The position numbers and the translations under genes were made by a program. Below, piece after piece: positions 7,749-14,950 of a DNA stretch of 26,033 nt; within the stretch, counting starts at the first letter, position 1, and each line of letters opens with the position of its first letter. The notes beneath the pieces were generated by a model. The model ran no database searches. It had not been told where the DNA came from and worked only from the letters and a program-made list of their open reading frames with translations. Source of the stretch: an uncultured Bacteroidota bacterium (lineage in GTDB: Bacteria > Bacteroidota > Bacteroidia > JADZBD01); the NCBI GenBank assembly GCA_937924855.1, contig CALEYQ010000018.1, positions 1 through 26,033 of the forward strand. The letters run 5' to 3'.

Positions 7749-7779
7749 AAAAGTTACACAAAAGTAACCAAAATCAAAA
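7749..7779 (-). promoter_or_regulatory. Candidate promoter for the thiolase-NlpC/P60 pair
   Basis: On the minus strand a TTTTG (7775-7779) is followed after 18 bases by TAACTTTT (7749-7756), one base away from the TAnnTTTG -7 consensus and at usual Bacteroidota spacing. The -33 part overlaps the end of the LOG-family gene. The same stretch contains a short inverted repeat GTTAC-TTTTGT-GTAAC followed by TTTTAT, which could be a weak terminator for the upstream operon. Confidence 0.38.
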
Positions 7780-8490
7780 GTTCGGTTTGAGGGTGTATTT
7801 CGAATAAAACTCCACGATTTTATTTACGGCCTCGTCGGGGGTATCTACTACCGAGAACAGGTTCAGATCTTCAACACTGATGTTTTTCTCGTGCAGCAGG
7901 GTTCCTGTAATCCAGTCCATCAGTCCTCCCCAATAGCTCCGGTCAACCAGAATGATGGGATAATTGGCAATCTTATGGGTTTGAATCAGGGTAAGGGCTT
8001 CGAACAATTCATCCATAGTGCCGAAACCGCCGGGAAGGGCAATGAAACCCTGGGAGTATTTCAGGAATATGGTTTTCCTTACGAAAAAGTAATCGAAGCT
8101 GATGAGCTTGTCGGTATCGATGAAGGAATTGGGTTTTTGTTCAAAGGGCAATTCGATGTTCAATCCCACCGACCTCCCTCCTCCGGCTTTGGCACCTTTG
8201 TTGGCGGCCTCCATAATGCCGGGGCCACCGCCTGTTATTACTCCGTAACCTTCCCGAACCAGCTTAAAAGCAATTTCCTCGGCCAGTTTATAATGACGGT
8301 GTTCGGGTTGTGTGCGTGCAGAACCGAAAACGGACACGCAGGGACCAATACGGGCCATTTTTTCAAAGCCGTCGACAAACTCGGCCATGATTTTAAAAAT
8401 CTGCCAGGAGTTACTGGCTTTTATCTCGTTCCAGTCTTTGGGCGCAAAGGCCTTCCGGATCTTATCCTCGTTTTGCTTCGGGTCCATCAT
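7774..8490 (-). CDS. LOG-family (TIGR00730-type) nucleotide 5'-monophosphate nucleosidase
   Basis: The 238-residue Rossmann-fold protein carries both family signatures: GGGPGIMEAANKGA (residues 87-100) and PGGFGTMDELFE (153-164), with the Arg138-Lys139 pair of the active site between them. Characterised LOG proteins hydrolyse the N-glycosidic bond of nucleoside monophosphates, including cytokinin ribotides and AMP, releasing the free base and ribose 5-phosphate. The first 45 residues form an extra helical lead-in, common in the bacterial long form. The gene is 17 bp downstream of the mksE-like gene on the same strand, so it may belong to the condensin operon; the thiolase gene has its own promoter after it. 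The start is MMDPKQ; the second methionine is equally possible. Whether it works with the SMC complex is unknown. Confidence 0.87.
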   Translation of the reverse strand: MMDPKQNEDKIRKAFAPKDWNEIKASNSWQIFKIMAEFVDGFEKMARIGPCVSVFGSARTQPEHRHYKLAEEIAFKLVREGYGVITGGGPGIMEAANKGAKAGGGRSVGLNIELPFEQKPNSFIDTDKLISFDYFFVRKTIFLKYSQGFIALPGGFGTMDELFEALTLIQTHKIANYPIILVDRSYWGGLMDWITGTLLHEKNISVEDLNLFSVVDTPDEAVNKIVEFYSKYTLKPNF

Positions 8491-8507
8491 AAAAAAATCT
8501 CAGAAAA

Positions 8508-9035
8508 TCAGACTTGCTGTTCCTCCATCTTGCGGCGGGCAAGGTCGCGGGCAAAGTCAATGAATACTTTATAAGCCGGGGTAAATACAAATTTCTCTTC
8601 CGATTTTTTCTCGATGATGTTTCTGCGGTTGAGCATATTGATGAAATTCCGCCGGCTGTCTTTGTCTTTTAATTGTTTGTTGGCGTGAATCAAATCAATA
8701 TACGCAGAATTTCTGAAATAGTTCTCTACGGCTTCCATCTCAAATTCCGAATAGTTCAGCTCGTCGATGAAGTTCTTTCCGTCGCGATCCATTTCATAAC
8801 ACATCAGGGCAAAGAAAATGCAAACATCGCGCGAAAGCATTTCGGTAGTTTCCTGACTGATCAGATAGGCGTATTCGGAGGACACTTTTAAGTCGTAATC
8901 GAAGCTTGCTTTGAAAAAGCCCACATAAAATTCTTCCTTTTCCTTCAGTTCCAGGAATTCGGGTTCTGTGCGCAACAGAAATTTTCCGTCCAAAAGATTT
9001 TGGACAATGTTTTTGTGGTACTTAGAATATTCCAT
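8508..9035 (-). CDS. MksE-like small subunit of an MksBEF/Wadjet-type condensin
   Basis: The 175-residue acidic protein is predicted to be mostly helical winged-helix, matching the length of MksE/JetB (KITE-like) subunits. Residues 10-50 (NLLDGKFLLR, then FYVGFFKASF, then SEYAYL) resemble the N-terminal winged-helix of MksE. Residues 65-150 (SRDVCIFFALMCYEM and later RRNFINMLNRRNI) would form the second. MksE dimers bind the kleisin MksF and contact DNA during loop extrusion. Its start overlaps the end of the mksF-like gene by 14 bp, supporting translational coupling and subunit stoichiometry. I identify it mainly by position between a kleisin-like and SMC-like partner plus this resemblance; a profile search against MksE and DUF4194 would settle it. 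Confidence 0.68.
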   Translation of the reverse strand: MEYSKYHKNIVQNLLDGKFLLRTEPEFLELKEKEEFYVGFFKASFDYDLKVSSEYAYLISQETTEMLSRDVCIFFALMCYEMDRDGKNFIDELNYSEFEMEAVENYFRNSAYIDLIHANKQLKDKDSRRNFINMLNRRNIIEKKSEEKFVFTPAYKVFIDFARDLARRKMEEQQV

Positions 9036-10215
9036 ATTTATCTACTTTAATTTTGGGAACACGGTAAGTCATTTCTTCGGTTCTTACCTTAATGGGTGAA
9101 TTTTTATCGGGAAACTCAAGGGTGAGGTCGTCTTCAAACAATAAGGTAGTAAGACTGAAAAAGCGTTCGGTAGGTACAAACTGGTCTTCTTCTTCCAGGG
9201 TATCGTAAGCCCATTTGAAGAAATTATCTACGGGTAGTTTGGCGTTCAGCTTGGTGCGGTAGGCATCCTTATCAAAAATCCAGGGGTTGGATACAACCGG
9301 AGGCGGATTGATGTACACTTTTTCGGCCACTTCAAACTGCTCCCAGAATTCTTTTGTGTTCAACATCATGTGCTTGTTGTACACGAGGTCCCGGCTTGCC
9401 TTTAAGAGGGGCGGAGGGGTTACATCGAAAGGATCTTTCAGCAGTTCAATAAACCCGGAGAGAATGATGCTCTCGGTTCTGATGCGCTCAATGAGCGGCA
9501 GCAGTTCGTTGGTCAATATCTTCGACTGGCGCAGCAATTCGTCGTTGGTGGAAAGCAGGAAAAAATAGAGCTTTTCAAACTGAACCCTGATCTGCTCGTC
9601 GCTTACCAGCAATCGTTTTTCGTTGGCAAAATTGGCAATCTCAAACAGTTTGCTGGCGATGCTGTTGTTCTGGTGCACATCCAGAATTTTATTCATCGGC
9701 AGGATGTAGTACTCAATCCATTCGGAGGCCTTATGAATCTTTTCCCTGTAATCTATTTTCTCAAGGTTGGCTTTTAACTCACGGGTTTTGGCCAATAATT
9801 TTATGGAATTGTTTTCTACCGATTCGGTGAAATCCCGGGTTTCTGAAATCAGGTCGCTTACCCGCTGAATGATGATAAATTTTTCATCGTGCAAACCCTT
9901 TCTGATTTTCCGGAATAACTCACCGATGGAGTAGTGGTACTTTTCGATGGTTTCGGGCAGAAGGGGTTTGAACTCATTCAGGATGAATTCGAGGAAGGAA
10001 TAAAAAATACTGCGGAACTCGTAATCGTTGTTGATCTTCTTAAGGACTTTATAATCCACGAGTTTTTGCTCGATATCGTGGCGTTGTTTCTCGCAAACAG
10101 CCTTTATCATGTCCGATTTGATAAATCCTTCCCTGTCCTGGTCTTCAAAAAGCTCTACCAGGGGTTCATAATAATTCCAGAGGAAGTATATGACCGATTT
10201 TGGCTCAGTTTTCAT
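9022..10215 (-). CDS. MksF/JetA-like kleisin subunit
   Basis: The 397-residue protein has the general layout of a bacterial kleisin of the MukF/MksF class. There is an N-terminal winged-helix-like region (residues 1-85, including SDMIKAVCEKQRHDIEQKL), then long helical segments (about 95-260) with YSIGELFRKIRKG and YREKIHKASEWIEYYILPMNKIL, then a Pro-rich linker (264-310, with VTPPPLL and YINPPPVV). The C-terminal domain (about 315-397) is rich in acidic and beta-forming residues. Kleisins bridge the two heads of the SMC dimer and carry the MksE subunits. The start overlaps the SMC gene end by 11 bp, and the gene end overlaps the mksE-like gene by 14 bp. The assignment rests on length, layout and context. 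It lacks enzymatic motifs, as expected. Confidence 0.65.
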   Translation of the reverse strand: MKTEPKSVIYFLWNYYEPLVELFEDQDREGFIKSDMIKAVCEKQRHDIEQKLVDYKVLKKINNDYEFRSIFYSFLEFILNEFKPLLPETIEKYHYSIGELFRKIRKGLHDEKFIIIQRVSDLISETRDFTESVENNSIKLLAKTRELKANLEKIDYREKIHKASEWIEYYILPMNKILDVHQNNSIASKLFEIANFANEKRLLVSDEQIRVQFEKLYFFLLSTNDELLRQSKILTNELLPLIERIRTESIILSGFIELLKDPFDVTPPPLLKASRDLVYNKHMMLNTKEFWEQFEVAEKVYINPPPVVSNPWIFDKDAYRTKLNAKLPVDNFFKWAYDTLEEEDQFVPTERFFSLTTLLFEDDLTLEFPDKNSPIKVRTEEMTYRVPKIKVDKYGIF

Positions 10216-12877
10216 TGCTTACAAGGGGATTGCGTTCTCCGTAAATGGCATTTACATTTTCGCTGATGGTGATTTTTCCTTTGGTGGGGTAAATCATGTA
10301 ATACTTTGAGAACCCGGGTACCGGATCGGGTGCCGCAAAAATGGGTATGAAATGATGCTGACGGCAGAAATTCACCAGCTCGGGGCGGTTGTGCTTGTCG
10401 ATGGTGGCAACCTCGTCGATAAACAGGGCAATCTTGTTTTCCGAATCGTGTATGGCCAGGCGGTTGATGATGCTCATGATAATCACCAGCCTGATCATAC
10501 GGTCGGTACCGTCCGACTCAACCTGATGCGCAAGATCCACCTTTTTCATTGTGCCTTTGATGTCGAGGTGCAATTCAATGTCGAACAGCTCATCGAAATC
10601 AATGCGACGGGAATTGTCGAGGTAGTTGCTCAGTATTTTCAGGTTCTCACTGGTGTCCATATCCAGATCCAGGATCAATTGCTCGGTAAATTCCTGAATG
10701 ACGCTGATGGCCCGGATTTCATCGAGTAGTTTTTTGTTGTCGATCAACTCAATACGCAAAGACTCAATGTCGGAAATGCGTGTTTTGCTGAGTCCGTAAT
10801 TGAATTTGTTCGAGATGAAGGATTTGAATTCTTCATACCTGCGCAACAAGGTGTAGGCGGGGTTGGCAAACTGAGTGGAGATGCTCTTCAAAAGCCCGTC
10901 GATACTTCTTTCTTTGTCGGTGATACAGGCTATTTCCTCTTCCACAAAGCGAATGAACAGCTCTTCGTCGGCAATGTTGCTGTCGATGCGATAGCGCAAA
11001 TCCTGGAAGAGGGTATCTTTCTTCAATTTGATTTCACCGCGATCCTGCTGATGCACTTTAATTTTGGTATAGATCTGTTCCAGACTTTCGTTGGTGTCGT
11101 ATTCCAGGGCTTCGAGGCCGATATCTTCCAGTTCTATTTTTTCCGCTTTCAGTTTGCGGATTCTTTCCTCGATTTTATTCTTTTCCTGGAAAGAATTTTC
11201 CAGGGCCTCTTCCTGGCGCACACTTTCTTCTTTAATGGCATTTAGCTCGCGTTCGAACTGGGTTTTCTCGTTGATGAGTTTTTCCATTTCATCACGCAGC
11301 TGCTTGTATTGCTTCTCAAGACCTGGTTTGGTGCCGAGCCTGCGGAGCTTTTCGTTGATTACTGAAATTTCTTCTTTGAGACGGGTAAGTTCTTCGTTGC
11401 TCTTTACAATGTCTTTAACCACTTTGAGCATCTTTTGGGCCTGCTCAATGTCTTTCTTCACCAAAGCCAGCTCTTCCTTGATTTCTTCCACGGGACGGAA
11501 TTCTTCCAGCTCCAGGTTTTTGGAGATGTCGATTTCCCCGTCGAAAATTTTCAGGGTTTTGGATTTCTTCGAGATTTTTTTCACCACCTGCTTTCCGGGG
11601 AGGGCTTTCATCTGGTCGGAAAAAACCGAGTTGATGAGCTTTCTTACATCGGCCGAATCGGAAATTTTATTGATGAGGAGGTCTTTGTAGTTCTTCACCT
11701 GTGCCGAAAGGTGATCGGCCTGCTGGGTAAGGGTTTTGATTTTCAGCTCGAGCTGTTCGGCGGTATATTTCTGACTCTCTACCTGGGTGATGCCGGCTTC
11801 AACCTCCCGGCGTTTGGCGTCGAGGTTGGTGAGCGATTCCTTCAGGAATTTTTCATCTTCAAAACTGTTGATTTCGGCCAGTTCCTTTTCCAGGTTCTCA
11901 ACAAAAACATTCTTGTTCCGGATATCGGAATTCTTTTCCCCGATTTTCTGGTTCAGATCGTTTTCCCGGGGTTTTAATACTTCGTGCAGTTCTGTTTTTC
12001 CGCGGGTAATTTCATTTTCCTTTTTTACGGCTTTTTGTTCCAGTTCCGGAATGATGCGACTGTAATTGTTGTTGAAGGCAAACAGCAATTCCCTCACCAC
12101 CTTGGTTTTGGAATTGTAGAGGTTTACCATTTCCCGGAAATTCAGGAAGTCTTCCTTCACTTCTTTTATGGCCCGTATCTGCTGGTTGATTTTAAGCAGG
12201 TCGGAAATATCCTTTTTGTTTTTCTGACTGAAGTTCAGGTTATCGCTCTCGCGGTTGTCGGCAATGATAAGGGCTTCCTTGAGGGTTTTGTTATTGATCA
12301 GTTTGGTATTGATCAGGTAACGATACACCTTGCTGAAATTGTTGGAAAGTCCGTCCGACTTCACATTGTCTTCCAGCCACACTACCGAATTGTTTTTCCT
12401 TCCCCGCTGATAAACATAGTTGAACACATCGGTTTTGGTTCTGAACAGGGAAGGCGGCATTCCGGCTCCCACAAGGTTTTCTTTTACCTCATCAAAATCG
12501 AGCAGGCGCATTTGTCCGCTTTCTTCCTGAAAAAAGTAGTTTTCGTTATACGGACCCTCGAACTTGTAATACTCCAGTTCTCCCTCGCTGTCGCGCTTTA
12601 CCAGAATGCAGTAATGGCCTTTTTTGTTGATTTCAAAAACCATGAAACTGTTGTTCGGACTGGGCAGGTAGTGGTGTATGGTATCTTTGTCGCCCCTCCG
12701 GTTTCCGGAAAAGGTCATTTTATTCCCGTCAATAATAAACAGGAAGTTAAGGGCGTAAATGAGCGTACTTTTTCCGATATTGTTGGGCCCCACCAATTGA
12801 AGTGAGTCGCAGTCGTCGAGCCTGATTTCGGATTTTCCGTAAAGCTTGGAGTTGAGAATTACAATTCTGTTCAGCAT
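10205..12877 (-). CDS. SMC-like ATPase, MksB/JetC class
   Basis: The 890-residue protein has the split ABC-ATPase head of SMC proteins. The N-terminal head contains Walker A GPNNIGKS (residues 30-37). Two long, charged coiled-coil arms (about 230-400 and 465-700) surround a short non-coiled hinge (about 405-460). The C-terminal head carries a signature-like motif ESDGTDRM (787-794) and Walker B IALFIDE (816-822). Its length and short hinge fit MksB/JetC and MukB-like proteins rather than canonical Smc (about 1,150-1,200 residues). As part of a condensin it would hydrolyse ATP to extrude DNA loops, for chromosome organisation or plasmid clearance. The signature loop is SDGTD rather than LSGGE, a marked divergence. 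It is the first gene of the operon; RecN/Rad50-type relatives are less likely given the two partner genes. Confidence 0.8.
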   Translation of the reverse strand: MLNRIVILNSKLYGKSEIRLDDCDSLQLVGPNNIGKSTLIYALNFLFIIDGNKMTFSGNRRGDKDTIHHYLPSPNNSFMVFEINKKGHYCILVKRDSEGELEYYKFEGPYNENYFFQEESGQMRLLDFDEVKENLVGAGMPPSLFRTKTDVFNYVYQRGRKNNSVVWLEDNVKSDGLSNNFSKVYRYLINTKLINNKTLKEALIIADNRESDNLNFSQKNKKDISDLLKINQQIRAIKEVKEDFLNFREMVNLYNSKTKVVRELLFAFNNNYSRIIPELEQKAVKKENEITRGKTELHEVLKPRENDLNQKIGEKNSDIRNKNVFVENLEKELAEINSFEDEKFLKESLTNLDAKRREVEAGITQVESQKYTAEQLELKIKTLTQQADHLSAQVKNYKDLLINKISDSADVRKLINSVFSDQMKALPGKQVVKKISKKSKTLKIFDGEIDISKNLELEEFRPVEEIKEELALVKKDIEQAQKMLKVVKDIVKSNEELTRLKEEISVINEKLRRLGTKPGLEKQYKQLRDEMEKLINEKTQFERELNAIKEESVRQEEALENSFQEKNKIEERIRKLKAEKIELEDIGLEALEYDTNESLEQIYTKIKVHQQDRGEIKLKKDTLFQDLRYRIDSNIADEELFIRFVEEEIACITDKERSIDGLLKSISTQFANPAYTLLRRYEEFKSFISNKFNYGLSKTRISDIESLRIELIDNKKLLDEIRAISVIQEFTEQLILDLDMDTSENLKILSNYLDNSRRIDFDELFDIELHLDIKGTMKKVDLAHQVESDGTDRMIRLVIIMSIINRLAIHDSENKIALFIDEVATIDKHNRPELVNFCRQHHFIPIFAAPDPVPGFSKYYMIYPTKGKITISENVNAIYGERNPLVSNEN

Positions 12878-12942
12878 AGGTTAAATAGTAAAATTCAAGG
12901 GGATAGCCCCGTTTTTTTATTCCGGGTAAAAATAGGTAATCG

Positions 12943-12954
12943 CCCTGCGCAGGG
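12943..12954. promoter_or_regulatory. 12-bp perfect palindrome upstream of the SMC operon
   Basis: CCCTGCGCAGGG is perfectly self-complementary. It lies just upstream of a TATTTTTA -7-like sequence (minus strand, 12927-12934), so it would fall between the -33 and -7 elements of a promoter for the mksB-like gene. This would suit a repressor site. A 6-bp arm palindrome is not rare by chance in 350 bp, so support is modest. Confidence 0.35.
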
Positions 12955-12963
12955 AAAAAGGTA

Positions 12964-13068
12964 TTATCCACAAATTGTCCTCATTGTTAATAAGTGCAAA
13001 GCAAGGTTATTAACAATCTGTCCGATATTGTTAATCTATTGTATTTCACTTATTTAACCTGTTAATAA
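12964..13068. other. DnaA-box cluster / candidate replication origin
   Basis: The gene-free gap between the divergent mksB-like and grpE genes (12878-13227) holds a perfect DnaA box TTATCCACA at 12964-12972. It also holds three exact copies of a related nine-mer, TGTTAATAA at 12985-12993, its complement TTATTAACA at 13007-13015, and TGTTAATAA at 13060-13068, plus a partial TGTTAAT at 13029-13035. The first two extend to an 11-bp perfect inverted repeat (12983-12993 and 13007-13017). The surroundings are AT-rich. The related nine-mer differs from the DnaA box at two central positions, so DnaA binding there is inferred. The cluster could be oriC, a DnaA reservoir, or the operator of a dimeric regulator. 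Confidence 0.5.
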
Positions 13069-13173
13069 GTCTCTCTTCCCAAACTTTCTCAAAAAATTAC
13101 AAGGTCGTAATGGTGGGAACCGGAATTTCCGGATTCGGGGAATTTTTGGGTCGAAAATGACAAAATGACTGCT

Positions 13174-13181
13174 TACTTTTG
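13174..13181 (+). promoter_or_regulatory. Bacteroidota-type -7 box for the grpE-dnaJ operon
   Basis: TACTTTTG is a perfect match to TAnnTTTG and lies 47-54 bases upstream of the preferred grpE ATG at 13228. The nearest TTTTTG upstream (from about 13143) is 25 bases away, longer than the usual spacing. No CIRCE-type inverted repeat is seen, so HrcA control is not supported. Confidence 0.48.
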
Positions 13182-13227
13182 CTGGCAGATTTATTGATTG
13201 ATTTTAAGCGAAATAGATAAAATAAAG

Positions 13228-13776
13228 ATGGATCCAAAGGACAAAAACACAAGCGAAGAGAAAGCGGAGAAGGACCTTGCTCCCGAAACTACAGAAACAG
13301 CGGAAAACCAGGAAAGCCCTGAAAAAGGGGCCGGTGCAGATCTGGCCACTGAATTGGCCCGGCTGAATGAAAAGTACCTCAGGCTGTATTCCGATTTCGA
13401 AAATTTCAAAAAGCGTAGCCTGAAGGAGAAAATTGAATTCAGCAAATATGCCAATGAGGAATTTATCAAGGGACTGCTGCCGGTGCTTGACGATATCGAC
13501 CGGGGACTTTCTGCTCTGGAACAGCTGAAAGCCGGTGAAGAAGTAATTAATGGGCTGGCCCTTATCCGTCAGAAATTATTCGGGTTTTTACAGCAAAAGG
13601 GTGTTTCGGAAATCAATGCCAAAGGCGAATTGTTCGACACCGAATTTCACGAAGCCATTTCCGAACTTCCTGCCCCGAATGAGGCTCAGCAGGGAAGAGT
13701 GCTTGAAGTGGCCGAAAAAGGATATACATTTCACGGAAAAGTAATTCGATTTGCCAAAGTGTTGGTGGGTAAATAA
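13228..13776 (+). CDS. grpE: GrpE nucleotide exchange factor
   Basis: GrpE is the DnaK exchange factor that releases ADP and resets the chaperone cycle. The 182-residue product has a charged, disordered N-terminus (to about residue 45), a long coiled-coil region with LARLNEKYLRLYSDFENFKKRS, and a C-terminal beta domain ending VLEVAEKGYTFHGKVIRFAKVLVGK, which carries the family signature. I chose the ATG at 13228 (MDPKDK) because the upstream extension to 13198 depends on a TTG start and would leave little room after the -7 box. dnaJ begins 9 bp after its stop codon. dnaK is not in the window, so the chaperone trio is split. Confidence 0.95.
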   Translation: MDPKDKNTSEEKAEKDLAPETTETAENQESPEKGAGADLATELARLNEKYLRLYSDFENFKKRSLKEKIEFSKYANEEFIKGLLPVLDDIDRGLSALEQLKAGEEVINGLALIRQKLFGFLQQKGVSEINAKGELFDTEFHEAISELPAPNEAQQGRVLEVAEKGYTFHGKVIRFAKVLVGK

Positions 13777-13785
13777 GCAGGTATC

Positions 13786-14934
13786 ATGTCGAAAAGAGAT
13801 TATTACGAAATATTGGGTGTGAGCCGGAATGCTTCCGACGAGGAAATAAAAAAAGCATACCGTAAGCTGGCTATTAAATACCATCCCGATAAAAATCCGG
13901 GCGATGCTACGGCGGAAGAAAAGTTTAAGGAAGCGGCAGAAGCCTATGAAGTGCTCCGGAGTCCGGATAAAAAAGCGCGCTACGATCAATACGGCCATGC
14001 GGGCGTTGGAGGAGGTTTTGGCGGTGGAGGCGGCGGCGGTTTCGGTGGCATGTCGATGGAAGATATTTTCAGTCAGTTCGGCGATATTTTCGGAGGAAAC
14101 TTTGGTTTCGGTGGCGGTGGGAACCGGGGAGGAAGGCGTGTTCACCGGGGTTCCAACCTCCGTATTAAAGTAAAACTTACCCTGGAGGAAATTGCCACCG
14201 GAGTAGAGAAGAAAATTAAAGTGGGCAAATATGTGGCCTGCGAAACCTGTAACGGCAGCGGAGCCAAATCCGGTTCGGGAAAACAAACCTGTTCCACCTG
14301 TAAAGGAAGCGGGCATGTTACACGCGTAACCAACACCTTCCTGGGCCAGATGCAAACTACTTCGGTTTGTCCGAATTGCTCCGGCGAGGGGGAAATCATA
14401 AAAGAAAAATGCGGCAAATGCCACGGCGACGGCATTGTGAGAGGCGAAGAAGTTATTTCCATAAATATTCCAGCAGGCGTTGGTGAAGGACTCCAGCTTT
14501 CCATGTCGGGTCGTGGTAATGCGGGCCCAAGAGGAGGAGTCCCCGGCGATTTAATCGTGGTTATTGAAGAACAGGAACATCCCTTTTTGAAAAGAGAAGG
14601 CATCAATTTAATGTACGATCATTACATCTCCATGATCGATGCCTGTCTCGGAACTCATGTTGAGGTTCCCACCCTCGACGGAAAAGCAAAAATTAAAATT
14701 GAGCCCGGCACACAGAGCGGAAAAATTCTCAGACTTAAAGGAAAAGGATTACCGGAATTACAGAGCTATCACAAAGGAGATTTGCTGGTAAGTATCAATG
14801 TCTGGACCCCACAGCAACTTTCTTCCGAAGAAAAGAAAGCACTTGAAAAACTCAAGGGAGGCAAAAACTTTATTCCCTCACCCACCGGTAAAGAGAAATC
14901 ATTCTTCGAAAGAATGAAAGAATACTTCGAATAA
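13786..14934 (+). CDS. dnaJ: Chaperone protein DnaJ (Hsp40)
   Basis: DnaJ stimulates DnaK ATPase activity and delivers unfolded clients. The 382-residue protein has the complete type I layout: a J domain with His33-Pro34-Asp35, a Gly/Phe-rich linker (about 72-110) with long glycine runs, and a zinc domain with four CxxCxGxG repeats (CETCNGSG, CSTCKGSG, CPNCSGEG, CGKCHGDG; about 150-223). The substrate-binding domain ends in a charged tail. It follows grpE closely and precedes an ABC ATPase by 16 bp. The large open frame on the opposite strand is a shadow of the glycine-rich and cysteine-rich coding region. Confidence 0.97.
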   Translation: MSKRDYYEILGVSRNASDEEIKKAYRKLAIKYHPDKNPGDATAEEKFKEAAEAYEVLRSPDKKARYDQYGHAGVGGGFGGGGGGGFGGMSMEDIFSQFGDIFGGNFGFGGGGNRGGRRVHRGSNLRIKVKLTLEEIATGVEKKIKVGKYVACETCNGSGAKSGSGKQTCSTCKGSGHVTRVTNTFLGQMQTTSVCPNCSGEGEIIKEKCGKCHGDGIVRGEEVISINIPAGVGEGLQLSMSGRGNAGPRGGVPGDLIVVIEEQEHPFLKREGINLMYDHYISMIDACLGTHVEVPTLDGKAKIKIEPGTQSGKILRLKGKGLPELQSYHKGDLLVSINVWTPQQLSSEEKKALEKLKGGKNFIPSPTGKEKSFFERMKEYFE

Positions 14935-14950
14935 TTATCATCTTTGTCAC

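Noticed and set aside
7891..8574. Plus-strand 227-residue open frame opposite the LOG-family gene
   Set aside because: It is antisense to both conserved LOG motifs and spans the intergenic gap; a shadow frame.
11984..12805. Plus-strand 273-residue open frame opposite the SMC-like gene
   Set aside because: It is antisense to conserved Walker A and head coding sequence and has no recognisable motif; a shadow frame.
8508..12877. Complete four-gene Wadjet defence system
   Set aside because: No JetD/MksG-like TOPRIM nuclease gene is encoded on either side, so only a three-gene condensin-like locus can be claimed.
13198..13227. Extended grpE start
   Set aside because: It needs a TTG codon and adds ten non-conserved residues; the ATG at 13228 fits the promoter box better.
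13588..14424. Minus-strand 278-residue open frame opposite grpE/dnaJ
   Set aside because: It mirrors the glycine- and cysteine-rich dnaJ codons and contains no coherent domain.
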